DNA of 64,000 nucleotides from Phallusia mammillata (Eukaryota > Chordata > Ascidiacea > Phlebobranchia > Ascidiidae). The DNA lies in contig QLIY01000304.1 in the NCBI GenBank assembly GCA_003260075.1, positions 54,677 to 118,676 on the forward strand, given 5' to 3'. Positions 49,032 through 62,794 of the stretch are shown here, in pieces. The translations under genes were made by a program, and so were the position numbers. Each line of letters opens with the position of its first letter. The first letter of the stretch is position 1. The notes under the pieces are model-generated. The model did not search any database, was not told the origin of the DNA, and saw only the letters and a list, made by a program, of their open reading frames with translations.

Positions 49032-49637
49032 AGTTTTTTGTTTTTTTAAGTTGTTTCTGCAAAAAGTAAAACAATTAGAATAAAACTATCTATAACGTTA
49101 AATATAATGGAAATTGTAAAACTTTGCGAAAATAAAATAATTTGATATCTAAAGTTTAGACTTCAGAAGCCAGGACTAAATTTTAAACTTTCTCTCCAAA
49201 CCCGATTTTGAAATTTCTTTCACATTTTTACTGTCTTAAACTTAAAAAAAGTGATACAAATGCAAACATTAACACAAATACGATCTCGACTCGTACACTT
49301 CGAATATACCACAAAAACAAACGGTTTTAAACTGTAAGGATATCGCGATCGAATCACTTCATCCAACATTATTTGCATTTCCCGCAACTGACCAAAACAT
49401 ATTTAACATCAGGGTTGCCAGGTAGTGTCGGTTGGATTCGGACAACATTTGTCTAAAAATCGGACATTTTAGGACAAAATAAACTAGAGCGTATAATTGC
49501 AAATAAGGTATCAATTTCGAGGTTTTACAAAAATACAAAGTGGTGGACGTAAAACATAACAAACTTCCTATGTTTGACAAAAAAACGACATGTTTAAAAT
49601 AATATTTAGTCGGCAATTGCAACACGTTGCTCTAGCG

Positions 49638-49854
49638 CAGGGGTTCTTAACCTGGGGTGCACGCACCCCCAAGGGGTGCGAGAACTGTTCCTAGGGGGTG
49701 CGGGGAAGCTGAATCATTAACGTTGGTTAGGTCTATTCTATTTAAGCAATTACAAAAGGGGGAGCGAACATTGGTTAGTAATTTGAAAGGGGGTGCGAAA
49801 ATTGGTTGGTGATTTGAAAGGGGTGCAGCAAGGAAAAAAGGTTAAGAACCACTG
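49638..49854. mobile_element. Non-autonomous hAT element, 217 bp
   Basis: Ends CAGGGGTTCTTAACCTGGGG and AAGGTTAAGAACCACTG are inverted. The target duplication CTCTAGCG lies at 49630-49637 and 49855-49862. AAAGGGGGTGCG-type repeats occur inside. Confidence 0.92.
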
Positions 49855-50284
49855 CTCTAGCGTTTATCATTGATTTAGCAACGTTAAAAAATGTTTCGTT
49901 TGCATTGTACACAACAATGGCCAGACATTCACTGGCAGACAATTATGTGTTTGACGTCATAAACAAGGCACTAACCAAAACAAGTTGCAGTTTTAAGCCA
50001 CGTTTTGTCGTAAAAAAGGTTTGCAACCTTCAAAAAATGGGATTTTCGGACATATAGCAAAATTCGGACATATTAGGACAAAAAACTAAATGTCCTAATG
50101 ATTTTTAGGCGTCGGACACAGCATGTGAAATTAGGCCAATTTATCGTTTTTTGTCCGAATTTTAGGCCACCTGGCAACCCTGTTTAACATACGCACAAAT
50201 AACCGCCACCCGTTCCCGCCAAATTTAAATATTAATTTTAAAAAGGGGTTTCAGGCGGGCTCCTCTGAAATATGCAATCTACGC

Positions 50285-50826
50285 CAGGGGTCTCAAACTC
50301 AAACTGCTCTAAGGGCCCAAAACAAACTTTTAGGTAAGTCGAGGGCCGCACTATCGAAACATTTGTTACAGTGTAACATCACAACAAAAGTACCGGTATT
50401 ACATGATTAAAAAGGAAAATGTTCATTTCCGCTATTACCGGTAACTACATTTGAAAAATCACAATAACAAACAAATAAGCACCAACTATGCTTTATTGCT
50501 CTGTGTAAAAACAATGACCTACAACGACGCAACAATGCAAGTAATATGACGCAACAATGGCAATTGCTGATTCTATGAGGAGCTTTTTCGATTTTGCTAT
50601 ATAAACCCTGCATATCTACCACCAATGTGTCGCTATGTTGTCTTTCACCAAGCGAAATAAACTCAACTCAACCCAACTTAATAGAGAGTGATTATTTCTG
50701 TAAACTTGCTGATCTAACACGGTATCCCGCTTGAGTAAAACACATAACTGCAAAAAACTTCGCGGGCCGTACAAAAACTCTTGGAGGACCACATGCGGCC
50801 CGCGGCCCGAGTGTTTGAGACCCCTG
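50285..50826. mobile_element. Non-autonomous hAT element, 542 bp
   Basis: Ends CAGGGGTCTCAAACTC and GTGTTTGAGACCCCTG are inverted. The target duplication ATCTACGC lies at 50277-50284 and 50827-50834. Subterminal GGGCC-rich boxes flank an interior that includes a GAAATAAACTCAACTC stretch also seen, inverted, near 6899. Confidence 0.92.
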
Positions 50827-50897
50827 ATCTACGCAATCTACGAAAACTACGCAATCTATACGCAATCTACTTATAAAACATATGCAACTTTTAAAAA

Positions 50898-51386
50898 TGT
50901 TTTATGATAAAAATAAGACTACTGTATAATTAAGTTTTCGATGCCCAGTTTGGGCTTAATATTCTCATATCAGTTTTTTTTAGTAGATTGCGTAGATTTT
51001 TTAGCCCGTTTCAGGCTGCAAAATTTTTCTTGTTCAGATCTAAATATACTGGTGTTGTAGAGTAAACGGCCTGAACTCCTGGCACTTAACAGAGATAGTT
51101 TCATTTACCAAAATGTGTACTGAAACTGGGGGGGGGGTGGGTCTGGGTTAGGGTTTATGATAAAAATAAGACTACTGTATAATTACATTTTCGATGCCCA
51201 GTTTGGGCTTAATATTCTCATATCAGTTTTTTTAGTAGATTGCGTAGATTTTTTTTAGAGTAGCCCGTTTCAGGCTGCAAAATTTTTCTTGTTCAGATCT
51301 AAATATGCTGGTGTTGTAGAGTAAACGGCCTGAACTCATGGCACTTAACAGAGATAGTTTCATTTACCAAAATGTGTACTGAAACT
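50898..51386. repeat. Unmerged contig overlap (gap run 51128-51137, G)
   Basis: About 230 bp repeated on both sides of ten G plus a short extra GGGTCTGGGTTAGG. This is the first gap run written as G rather than C. Confidence 0.8.
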
Positions 51387-52280
51387 AAAGCTTTTGTCAG
51401 AGTCAGACCCAAATTAGTCAGCATAAAGTTTGGGTGCATGAACTTGCATTTCGACCTGTCAAATATCTCAAGAAATACGATTCAAGTTACTTGGGTATGT
51501 AAATGACTTTGGCGTATGAAGTGAAAAAAGCGCTACAAACATCCACCAAAAGTAGTTAAGCGATATACCGTTCTTACACTGCTGTCCATGTGATGTTTTA
51601 ACTTCACTACACACTTTCAACTCTGTGAAAAACATTTATTGGCTGTTATATATCCACAAACACAGACCTTTTTGTGACGTGTTCAAAATTAATTTAACCT
51701 GCGAACCAACAGAATAATATGGATTTATTTTTGCGTTGCTAGTGTACTAAACGTAATCAAGGTTCCTTAGACATGTTTGAAACGTATTCAGACGTTTTCG
51801 TTACAAGACGAACGGTATAAAAAGTCAAGACGAACGGCACAAAAGTCTTTATTTTCTTGTTAAAACGAGGAGCCAATTTGACAATTTCCTGAGATTTTTA
51901 ACATTCCATTTGATATTTTGTAACTTTTAACGTGTTCTTCAAGAACCCAGCTTAAAAAGTAATAAATAACATTCACAGATAGCCAATCTGCCTTTAAAAC
52001 AGATAAGTTATGCAATAAAAATTGTAACTGACATGATGAAAACGTATTTTTACGACCAAATGATAAAATGACACACTTGTCGTAAAATAAACCTGTTCGG
52101 TCATCGGACGGAGTGAGCAGAGAGCTGTTCTTGTTGAAAGTGGCATGGCGTGTTTTGTAATGCAAATAGATAGGAACCTATATCGAGTAATGGCGGCCGT
52201 GCTACGAAGTGCTGCGCCGTGTTTTGCTCACCACATAATCACCGAAATACCGGCCGTAAGAGACAAAGTACTTTGGAAGT

Positions 52281-55200
52281 ATGGCGTCTGAAATTATTAT
52301 TGATGGCGAAGTTATTAGTTTACCAACTGTTTTGGTTAAAAACGTAAGTATTTTATTAGATTGATTAGTTTTAGTGTTGACTTTTTGTTTTTACTGGTAC
52401 TATGTTATCTAAACAGTTTGTACATTGTATTTAATAACCTGCTTTTATAAAATATCATTTGTGCTTAAAAATATTAGGTAGTTTCAAAATGTTGATGCAA
52501 AAACAACATTTAAATTCAGATTTGGTAATATTATGAATGTAAAAATAAAGTTTTTGTGAATATTCATGATGTTTCAGTCTAAAACAAGTTTTAATATTTT
52601 AGCCAGAGTTATTGAAAGATGTTTTGACAACATCTGTTTGGGAAAATGAGTTGAATAATGAACAGAAACAGAATTTGGAAAAACTTCTGCCTGGAGGACT
52701 TGGTGATGAAGAAAACCAAAAAACTATAAGGTAATATCATTTAGTGATTCAATTTCTGTTCACAAATGTGTTCTTTGAGGAAAGAGCAAGGGTTGTTGAA
52801 ATTTAGAATTATATTTGGGACATTTAACACAATAGTTTTTGTTATTTAGTCTTATAAGTACATAAATCTGAATAAAATCATGCGCAATAAAAAGTTGGGT
52901 GCTTTGAACAGAATTGGTGAGATATGGCTTCAGCCTGTTACTCTCAACAAACTGGAGAGCCGTTACATGCCTACACTAGCTAATACGGTCTATGTCTTGT
53001 GACCAGCTTGACTGATGAGACCTTATGGTCCAAAACAGTGTGCAATGTCTGCAGCTTACCGATCATTGATGGGTTTGATGCCTTTATAATTTGATGCGGT
53101 TTTTCAAAAATATATAGTGTCAGTGTGAATAAAGTATTGCTTTAGAATGTTGCTATCTGGTGAGGATTTGGTTGCTTTTCCTGAACTGAACAGCCAGCAA
53201 GTGTCGCACAATCCATTGAATCAGTTTGTTGAGCAAATGAAAACTGGATTTCACAACCCAATGGCATATCAGCACCGCAGAAGATTGGATAAAATTAAGA
53301 AAATAAAACACAAATTACAGAAGCATCGTTATTACCACCAATTGTTAAAGGAAGTGATTGTTTCCAGACAGGTATGTTTTTTTATTAACATCACTGAGGT
53401 GTTATTGATAAATAGCAAATATTATTATCTGTTTTAGTGTCATTTAGCTGTAGCAGCACACCCTCACTCATTTAAACTATCTGTATCAAAAGCCAGTTTA
53501 CCTCAAAATGAAGATGATAACATGGAAATAAAAGAATCTGCTGAAAATTTGTATCATCAGTAAGTTTTGCTGTATTGTTTTATTGTCTAGAATTGAATTC
53601 GTGCATTTTTTGCATGTAAACATCTTTATCAGAGTTTTGTTGCTATGTTGTTTGATTTATGGCAGGTGTTCATAACTTTTCTATCATCAAGTGAACACCC
53701 TCTGAAAGGCTTAATAAGGATCCATTTTAAATAATTTGGCTCATACAAGTGCTATATGGAAAAATATAAGCACAACTGCAAATTCTATTAGGGACAGCAT
53801 CGTGCGAACCAGTGGTCTATAACCTTTTTTTTAACTGAAGTCACACTACATTGTTTTAAACTAAACCACACTGTCTTAATATTATGAACACTGAAAAACT
53901 TTGTACATTGAGATTTTTTAACGAAAAATGCTACTGTAATACATGTCTGTTGTATAACTTAAAAACGTGCTCCTATTTTCTGAAATATTTCTTATGTTGT
54001 GATAACACTTGCAGAGCACTGGTCTAGAATCATACCAAAATCAAAGTGCCTAAAGAACCTGTTTAAAAGACCCTGATTTACAGTCTAATCTATGAATTTT
54101 ATTTTGCAGAACTTTAGCCAATGTGAACACTGAGATAGCAATGCACCCTGATTTTGCTGATGTTGATGTGACTGCATGGGAATCTGATTCTGATACTCAA
54201 CAAATGCATTCAGTTGCAGCAAAACCATTTCATCCAAACTCCAACACGGTTTCTTTCAACCAATTTAAAGAACTCCTGCTGCAGCACAAACGCAGAAGGG
54301 ATGCTAAAATTGTAAGTGCAGGGTTATTTTTCTTTCTAAACATAAAAATGATTGCACCTTATAAAAACTGCTACTAAATTGCCTGTACTACTTGTACAAG
54401 CAATTATGTTGTTAAATGCCAGCAAAAGATAGGGACCCCCCTTTAAATTGGTAATTAAAGTATGTATTTTCATTTTAAGTGTGATCATTGGTGACATATA
54501 TACTATACATAAATTGGCAATACCTGGGAAGGCCACCTTTCTCCTCCAGAGTTTGGTTGAAATGAAACGTTTCTCAGTGATTCTTTGGTCAGGAAATGAA
54601 TAAATACATTAGCATAGATGCCATTGGCGATAGACAGATGCAAACCTATTTGGTCCTCACTTATAAACACTGTGTTTGATCTGGTATTGATAAACCATTA
54701 TAACATTTATATACATGTATCTGTTTTATTGAAACCAGGGTTACACAATCAGTAAGATGTTAAGAGCCACTGATTTAAATAAAGCAAACTATTTATGAAG
54801 TCATTTGATGCCCTATTTCTTGCCATTGTCTACATTCTAATGGCATTTGTTTTGTTTTTTTGACAGAACACTCCTGATTTAAATGTGAATGGAATAAAAC
54901 TTGCTGATGTCATTTCTAGAACAGGGGGGGGGGAAGATAGGGACCCCCCTTTAAATTGGTAACTAATGTATGTATATATATTCATTTTAAGTGTGATCAT
55001 TGGTGTCATACAATACATAAATTGGCAATACCTGGGAAGGTGACCTTTCTACTCCAGAGTTTGGTTGAAATGAAACGTTTCTCAGTGATTCTTTGGTCAG
55101 CAAATGAATAAATACATTGGCATAGATGCCATTGGCAACAGGCAGTAGTAAACGAATTCGGTCTAAGCTTGTGAAAAAGTGTGATTTGTGTGGTTTTAGT

Positions 55201-56751
55201 AACTGTTATACTATTTATACACATATACTTGTGTTATTGGAACTAGGATTACACAATCAATAAGGGGTTAAGAACCACTGATGCAAATAATGCAAACTAT
55301 TTATAAATTCATTTGATGCCCTATTTCTTGCCATTGTCTACATTCTAATCGCATTTTTTTGCAGAACACACCAGATTTAAATGTGAATGGAATAAAACTT
55401 GCTGATGTCATTTCTAGAACATTTGCTGGTGGGAGAAAACTGCAAGGTAAGAATCAGTTTTTTTTGCGAATGCTCTAATGCAGGGGTGTGCAACAATCTG
55501 GCCCGCATGGCTTGAAGTCCGAAATTAGTATATGGCCCACGGACGAAAAATGTTGCACACCCCTGGATTAGTGCAAAGTTTCTTAACCCAGAGTATGAAG
55601 TACCAAAGCAGGAAGTATGCAATATGGTACTAAACAACTGTTTGTGATAGTAAAGTAGGGTTTATGATATGTTTTGAATCACTGAATGTGTAAAAGCTGT
55701 CAATATTACTAAAGAGTGTCAATTACTACAATTTGATTAATCTCACATTGTAGGCTAAAAAACTTAAGGGTATGAATGCAATAATAGAAAAAAACTAAAG
55801 TGTGACACTTACTACGCTTTTTGTATATCTTGATAGTGTGGGTGTGTTCTATGACTGTGCCAAGGTAGGCATTTAAACATAACATGCATATGAACACTAG
55901 AACAATTTATGATTGCTGTGGTGTTAGTAAAACAAACAACAAATTCTGTTTGTGGGAAAAAATGTGAGTTTTGTACATTTTATTTACCAATAAAGCATGT
56001 TTTTTTGGCTATCAGGTGGCCTTGGCAAAAAGAGAAAACACGGCGATGTTTTAAAGAACAACAAACAGAAAAGAATCAAAGGAGCATTTGCAAGTAACCA
56101 GGCTAAAGCAGCAAGTATTAGTCAAAATCTTGGTGCAAAAAAATCTAAATATCATTTCAAGTACGAGCACAGGTAGGTTATTTCTGTTTAGTTAACAGAT
56201 TTTAATAGGCAATAAAAAGGATAAAAAATCAAAAATCAATTATTGTGTATTTTTGTAGCATTAAATGTACTTTTTGGTGAATTCCTTGATTTGGTACAAA
56301 TAATTTAAAGAAATCACCTATTTTCTGGTGCACTATTTGCTCATTGACAAAATACATCCATTTTATAATAGTGTCTGACTACATTAAATGTGCTTTATAT
56401 TTCACACAGCAACAAATACATGACGCAGCCCTGTTGCTTTTTCGAGTTAATCAAAGACGTCTTGATTTTATCACAAGAAAAGACACCATCAAGTGTAAGT
56501 ACACGAAGTTATAAGTTCATGTACTACAGTGGAATCCGACATGTGGGTTTATCCTCATATTGAAAAACCCATTTAAATCACAAAAAATGTTGTGCAGCAT
56601 TGGGGGGGGGGTGTCTTGATTTTATCACAAGAAAAGACACCGTCAAGTGTAAGTACCCAAAGTTATAAGTTCATGTACTACAGTGGAATCCGACATGTGG
56701 GTTTATTCTCATATTGAAAAACCCATTTAAATCACAAAAAATGTTGTGCAG

Positions 56752-56847
<96 letters not shown>

Positions 56848-57471
56848 TATAGAAAAAACTTTTATCGAATCTAATTAAAAATGAAATGAAAGTATTAAAT
56901 ATTGACATATTGATGATGTTTCTATTGGTAAAAACGCTCATAGAACAATGTTAAAAAATATGTTATTTTTTGTGTTTGTCAGGTTGAACAACTTGTAGGA
57001 GGTTGGCTTGCATCAGCAGAAGCTTCAAAATATGTTTGGACAACAACGCGATCTGATTGGTCGAGACTCGTCCAACCAGCATTGGAATACATGAAAGGCA
57101 TTCATCAAGGTAAAAATGAGAAAATTTTAAAAATACAATGCCTTATACAATAATACAAAACAATGTTCAAAATGTGTTTTTGTGGAAATTTGCTTTCAAA
57201 TAGTAGTGTCATTTTTTAACATAGTTTGTCTTTTCATTGTAAATTATAAACTTTTATTTTGTTTTGGGATGAAATTACAGTAGTAAACCGCAGTTAATCC
57301 GGACCTGTTTAAACTCAAAAATTTGTCCTAGTTAGGCGAAGATTCAGATTAACCGATGCCGATTAGTTAAAGCTTTCTCAAAATACAAACCATTTGTACC
57401 TAGTTTTGTCTGAATAAGGGGGAGATACGGGTTAACCGAATCCGGTTTAATTGAGGTTTAGTATATTTTAA

Positions 57472-57562
<91 letters not shown>

Positions 57563-60500
57563 CATCAAATTTTTGATAATATTGGCAAAAGAACTTAATC
57601 AAAATAATATGTCAAAACCCATAAACTGCGTACACCCAAACATTTGCATTCGCCCAGTTTAAACATTCAAACAAAAAATGTAGTTGTTGAGTTGCAAAAA
57701 ACTAATCAGAAACATTTTAAAATTTTTAGTCAATGACTTTGCCACAAAGTTGATAGCTGTCGAGGATATGAAATTGCAATGGCTTGGCCAAGTTGATGAT
57801 GAAGGACAATCCAATTTTTTGGAGACGCTTTGTACCAAATGGATAAGTGAGGTAAATAAACTAATTCTCAAAAGTGGTTTCTCAAACTTTTTACAACAAT
57901 ACTTTACTGGCAATGAACTAGTTTATGAACTGAAGGTTTTAAGTTAGTATCCAATATTGTGAATAACTTTGTTCAAAAATACCTGTTTTACTTGATTACA
58001 GATATGTATGTCAAAACTTTTGTCATTGTATATCATTTTAACTGTCCAATTTTCTCTCTGAAGAACCAATACAATTGCGTGTAAAAATATATTGTATGTA
58101 CAGTTTACCATAATAAAAATCTTTTTAGCTCCCCGATGAGTCACCCTCCCAAGTTGTGAATTCACCAAGTGATGAAATTACATCTTTCCGAGTTCAAGAG
58201 CAGCGTCGTTATCTTTACCCTCACCAGGCTTTTGTGTACACCATAAATGGAAAGCGTTATGCAGTTCCCCCAGTTAAAGGTCAGATATAAATGCACCATA
58301 GCCTTATTTTTGTATTAACAGTGGTTCTTGTAAAAGCTATTGCATTTGTGGAGTCAGCATTGTATTTTTTAAAACTATAAATGGGTCCGTGACATGCGTT
58401 TTTGCAAACAAGGCAAAAAAGAACATGTTTAAGAGCGTTTTTTTTTGTAACTTGATTGCATTGAAAACTGATGTCAATTTTATACAATTCTTACGTCAAC
58501 CTCCACTTGTTTGGACTTTTTGCTTGTTATTGTACAAATAAATAATCCTTTTGCTCCACTGGCAAATGTATATACCTGAACTGATACTTTTTCTTTGACA
58601 TAACAATTGTCTTCATCAGGGTAATGGCATAATACCCCACACAATTGTTTTTACAGCACCCAAAAGGGTGATCTATAGCAGGGCTTGTCAAACTGTGGCT
58701 CGCAAAATATGATTTTGGGGTCGTGAAACATCATGCATTATTATGTCATTGCCACAGCAAATGGTATATGTGCGTAAATTTATTGTTTAAACACCATTCA
58801 CCTGTATAGGCTATATATAGGCTATCCATTAAGGGGTCACATAGAAATGTCTTACCTATAATGGGGTCGCAGAGCAAGAAAGTTTGAGAACCCTTGTCTT
58901 CAATGCCTTTGTCATGAATTTGTAGGGAGCACTGGTCCAACAAAAGAGGGAAGAGTAGCAAGAGAACATTGTCTTCTGCGTCCGGAGAGACCACCTCAAG
59001 TTACTTTGCTTGCGTTGACTCGTGATGCTGTAGCTCGTTTGCCTGGTGGAACTGGTGCAAGAAATGATGTTTGTAATTTAATACGGGAATCACAATATCT
59101 GGCAGAGGTCATCACAGACCAACAGGTTTGGGCATTGTTGTTTTTTAGCTTTTGATATCTGTCTCTGTTAATAACAAAACATATTTAAAAAATATATATA
59201 TTTTGCTTTGTTGTTCATTGGGCATGCATCACATTTAGTTTTTTCGGGGTTGAAATAGCCTTGTAAATTTCAAAAAAAAATCAAAAAACTGGCAGTATTA
59301 TTCATGGCGATATATTCCCAATGTCTAAGCACGTGGTTGTGCAAACTGGATCACTGATAAGCCAAATGCAATTGCTATATTAGACCACAGGCTGCACTTT
59401 CATATACTACAAGTTGTTTTTGCTTTGTTTTGCACCAAACACACTTATATTGAGTTAACAACTATATTAAAGTCGTGAGGAATTATTGCTACATTGTTTG
59501 TGTACAGAAAAATAGCATGAGATACTTTGATGTGCTCAAAAAACAAAACTGAAAACCTTGTGCTGCACTAAAACAATTTTGCGGTTCACACTTTATCTAA
59601 AATAGTTCAGCAGTCTTCACTTTATTCAAATCCAAATGCCTTTGTGGGCAGAACAACCTTAATTCATAGGCTTGCAATTGACCCTTGGATTGGTGGTTGA
59701 ACACCCTTACTCTAGTATTGAAAACAAATTTGTTCAGCATTTTTACTTTTTTCATATTTTTAATCATTTAGATTCAAATTTTCACAGATTAATTCAGCAG
59801 TGAGTGGAGCACTTGACCGACTTCATTATGAAAGTGACCCTTGTGTGAAATTCGATGCTAGCAAACGATTGTGGGTTTATCTCCATGGTGACAGAACAGT
59901 GGAAGAGCTAGGTGAGATTTTAACAAATTTAATTCAACTATTAAATTTCTATTTTTTTGATTTTGATGCTTGGAAAAATCGCAATGCAGATGAACCAAGT
60001 TATTCACAAAAGCAAATCACCATGCTTTTTAATGCGATTAACCGGATTATGTAATTAATTATACGATTTTTGAACTCATGGTTATGGTTGGGAATACTAT
60101 GCAACTGTACAGATTATGTGCTTAACAGGATTGGTTTGAACAATGTATGCAGGAAAAATACAAATATATTGATTTTGTGTAGAGCGCCATCATGTGGAAC
60201 AGTTAGGTGCACCGAAGAAGAAGCGTTTCAAAGACAAAATGAAAAAAGTGAAAGGAAAGTCTAAGATGCTGAAGCACGGAAGTCTAAAGTAAGTTTTATT
60301 TGTTTAATCTTCAAAAATATTAATTTTCAACTATTTATTGCGCACAAAAGTAACTTAAAGTTCACCAAGTTAACACAACAGTACATCCACTTAACGCATT
60401 TGAGAAATGCCAGCTATGTGTTGTCACAAAAATATTTTATAAAATGTTCTTATATTTATGTATTGCATGCAGAAATTTAAAACGACAAACCATTGGAAAT

Positions 60501-62703
60501 TCTGTACCATCTATGGGGCCAGGTAGGTGGTTTGTTTATTTTGTGTTTTCTGAAATAGAGCCTGAGCAATTATATTACATTTTTATGGCATTTTAAAGTG
60601 AATTAAGTACCCTGGGATATTATGTTTGAAAGATATCTATTTTAAATCTAAAAGTGGCCAATTACTTCATCACCTCTCGTAATTCTGTTATTTTTTAACA
60701 TAAAAATATATATTAAAAAATTGGTTCATGGTATTCTTTATTTTTGTACCATTGCCCTAAAGCTGCCACAATCCTTTGGACCCATTGTGGGGGGGGGGAT
60801 CTAGTTTTTTAACATAAAAATATATATTAAAACAATTGGTTCATGGTATTCTTTTTTGTACCATTGCCCTAAAGCTGCCACAATCCTTTGGACCCATTGT
60901 TTTAACATTTTCCGTGTATAGTTTTGTGTTTCCCAAATCTTATTTCTACATCACTTGGATTTCATATCAAAATCATAGTCAATATTACGAAAATATATTA
61001 AACGAATTTTTCTTGTCACTATATTCCCCCAATTGCCTATTTATTTTTCAGCCTCCCATCTTTACCCTAAAATGCCCCCAGTTAAACTACTGGCACTCAC
61101 TTTTAACTTCAACCTAACACTATCAACTGGGTTGCGGAAATTGTTTTAAGGGTTTTTTTGCTTAAGAAACACAGGTGGTCGGGGCGAGATAAGAACCCAC
61201 AATAATGTCACTAATTGGACTATTTTGACAAAGTTTTAAGGAACTTGTCTCAATTTTATCCGATTTTTCCTCTTTAGTGGATCCGACTGCCTTGAACGTC
61301 GATCAAAAGATGAGCAAGCAACCGAAACAGGCAACAGATTCTGCAGATCTCAATACACAACCAAGCACTCCTGGTTTCAAACCAAAACCGACAAAAAAGA
61401 AAACCAAAAAATCCGCCTCACAAAACGGCTCTAGCGCCTCTAGTGGCACAACCACGATACAAATGACGCAAAAACAAATTGTCGAAATGACTCGAAAATT
61501 ATCAAATCCAGCAACAACGAGTCAGGGCTCGAGAGAGGTGCTCATCACTCAACAGAGCTCTAGCGCTACCGAGTGGAAAGACGAGCCAGCGAAAGTTGGA
61601 CACACGGGGGCGCTGCAGAAACATGTAAAAGGAACGTTGGTGCCACAGCAGAACGGTCAGCCCAGTTTGAAGCTGATTCTGAAACCTGCGAGCGGTCAGC
61701 AGCAAAAACCCACAGCTGAACTTGTACGCGTCGTTGATAGCAACCTGAAATCGGTTGCTAAGCAACATGTTCTGACAGCCGACACGCTTCGACGGTTGTC
61801 CGAACAGCTCTCTGCTGCCTCAAGCCGACCAATCAAGATTGTTCAACAATCAGCTGGCAAACCGGCCAACATAGCGAGTCAGCGTATTATAAATATTTCA
61901 AAACCTCCAGAAAACTCATCAAAACAAATACGCACGGTTACGCCATCAAGCGGCGTTAAACTTGGTCCACGACCGCCGCATGGGGGCGATAGCGCACCGG
62001 ATGGACCTAGAATTCTAATCACAGCGACCAGACCGAAGGGGTTGAATGTTACATCATCGATGACGTCATCATCAACTGGAAAAATTACGTCATCGGCGTA
62101 TATGCCAATTACTTCGAAACCCAGTGGGGTGATTGGAGCGCCTATCTCAACAATTGGTGCAAAACCTTTTCAGGTATGTGGAAGGTTTTCGATTCTGTCT
62201 CTGAAACCTCGGTTAGTTTTGTCAAAAAACACCGTCTACGTGTATTGTTGGTGTTATGTTCATGTTAGAAATAAGCAGTTTTCCTAAAGTGTTCACTGTA
62301 GCACAGTTAAGTGCTTTGTAGTATAGTTAAGTACTAGAGCTTCTAATATTGTTTTGTTATATTTACAAACATAGGAATTGGTCTCATTCTGTACCTTTGT
62401 ACTTATTATAAGAAAATGCAATTTTACCTACAGCAAATTTTCTTATAGATTACATATAGTTTTTTCCCAAGATCAAAAATCCCGATGGTCGCTACAGTTA
62501 TAACAAAACCTTATACCTCGCAGGTTATTTCTGGTGGAAAACCCAAAACGCTTCAAATAATGTCAGGAGGAAAAGTTCAAACGGTACAGGTGCTTTCCCA
62601 GGCGGGGAAACCCCAGCAGACCGCGACAAGGGCTCCAACTCTGCCAAACTCAATGGCTTCTGTAACAACTCAATCACCTGCTCCACAGCATTGCGAGAGA
62701 TGA
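52281..62703 (+). CDS. NFRKB: NFRKB (INO80 complex subunit G), 1006 aa
   Basis: 17 exons: 52281-52343, 52603-52730, 53146-53371, 53438-53559, 54110-54311, 55365-55446, 56016-56172, 56410-56494, 56983-57109, 57730-57851, 58129-58279, 58926-59125, 59788-59911, 60183-60288, 60473-60522, 61278-62173 and 62524-62703. They sum to 3021 nt in one frame. The N-terminal DEUBAD-type helical region (about 20-125) has PELLKDVLTTSVWENEL, LLSGEDLVAF, HNPMAYQHRRRL and YYHQLLKEVIVSR. NTPDLNVNGIKLADVISRTF is a conserved linker. The winged-helix domain (about 490-560) has PPQVTLLALTRDAVARLPGG, VSGALDRLHYESDPCVKFD and LWVYLHGDRTVEEL. The Ser/Thr/Gln-rich tail has no fold. NFRKB is a nuclear subunit of the INO80 chromatin remodeller and inhibits the deubiquitinase UCH37. 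The tail is shorter than in vertebrates (about 1300 aa). The last acceptor (CTCGCAG, 62523) has a poor pyrimidine tract, so the C-terminus is the least certain part. Partial copies of exons 6 and 8 are overlap artefacts. Confidence 0.95.
53809..54022. mobile_element. Possible hAT-like element in an NFRKB intron
   Basis: CCAGTGGTCTATAACC at the left and GCAGAGCACTGG at the right are roughly inverted, as in other short hAT elements. No target duplication could be confirmed. Confidence 0.35.
54429..55420. repeat. Unmerged contig overlap at NFRKB exon 6 (gap run 54924-54933)
   Basis: About 495 bp restart after ten G. The exon 6 start (NTPDLNVNGIKLADVISRT) occurs at 54868-54923, cut by the run, and in full at 55365-55446. 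Both copies also contain the hAT-like right end (AAGAACCACTG/AAGAGCCACTG). Confidence 0.85.
55481..55565. mobile_element. Tiny hAT-like element, 85 bp
   Basis: Ends CAGGGGTGTGCAAC and GTTGCACACCCCTG are perfect inverted repeats with GGCCCGC/GGCCCAC inside. It sits 35 bp after NFRKB exon 6. The flanks do not give a clean 8-bp duplication. Confidence 0.7.
56452..56846. repeat. Unmerged overlap at NFRKB exon 8 and long G run
   Basis: The last 43 bp of exon 8 and the following intron (56452-56601) restart at 56612 after ten G (56602-56611). A 91-G run (56756-56846) follows, probably a sized gap. Confidence 0.8.
57285..57465. mobile_element. Tigger/pogo-like MITE, copy 3
   Basis: AGTAAACCGCAGTTAATCCGG at the left (related to TTAACCGAATCCGGTTTAA at the right) with the family interior TTGTACC and TTTTGTCTGAATAAG. 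It abuts the 89-G run. Same family as at 3509 and 7551. Confidence 0.6.
57472..57560. other. Long G run (89 nt), probable sized gap
   Basis: A pure G run in the intron between NFRKB exons 9 and 10. No exon appears to be lost, since the frame joins exactly. Confidence 0.65.
58686..58898. mobile_element. Probable hAT-like element in an NFRKB intron
   Basis: CAGGGCTTGTCAAACTGTGG at the left and AAGTTTGAGAACCCTTG at the right are inverted repeats with mismatches. GGGGTCGC/GGGGTCAC boxes lie inside. It ends only about 27 bp before exon 12. The target duplication is unclear. Confidence 0.6.
60689..60905. repeat. Unmerged contig overlap (gap run 60789-60798)
   Basis: About 100 bp repeated on both sides of ten G, within the intron before NFRKB exon 16. 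Confidence 0.8.
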
Positions 62704-62794
62704 CACGTCATCGCCAAAGTAGAAGCTGTTACTGCCAGGCATAACGTCAAATTTTATGGAGCTCTTCTGGCTATTGTATTTTTATTTCGACGCT

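Larger units (their letters stand above)
49032..52280. other. Stretch without a supported gene
   Basis: Holds two clean hAT elements (49638-49854, 50285-50826) and one overlap duplication (about 50898-51386). TATA-less sequence with CCGTGCTACG-type GC-richer composition at 52190-52260 probably carries the NFRKB promoter. No coding exon is seen. Confidence 0.5.

Noticed and set aside
51138-51156. Telomere-like GGGTCTGGGTTAGGG
   Set aside because: Only one TTAGGG unit next to a gap run; no array.
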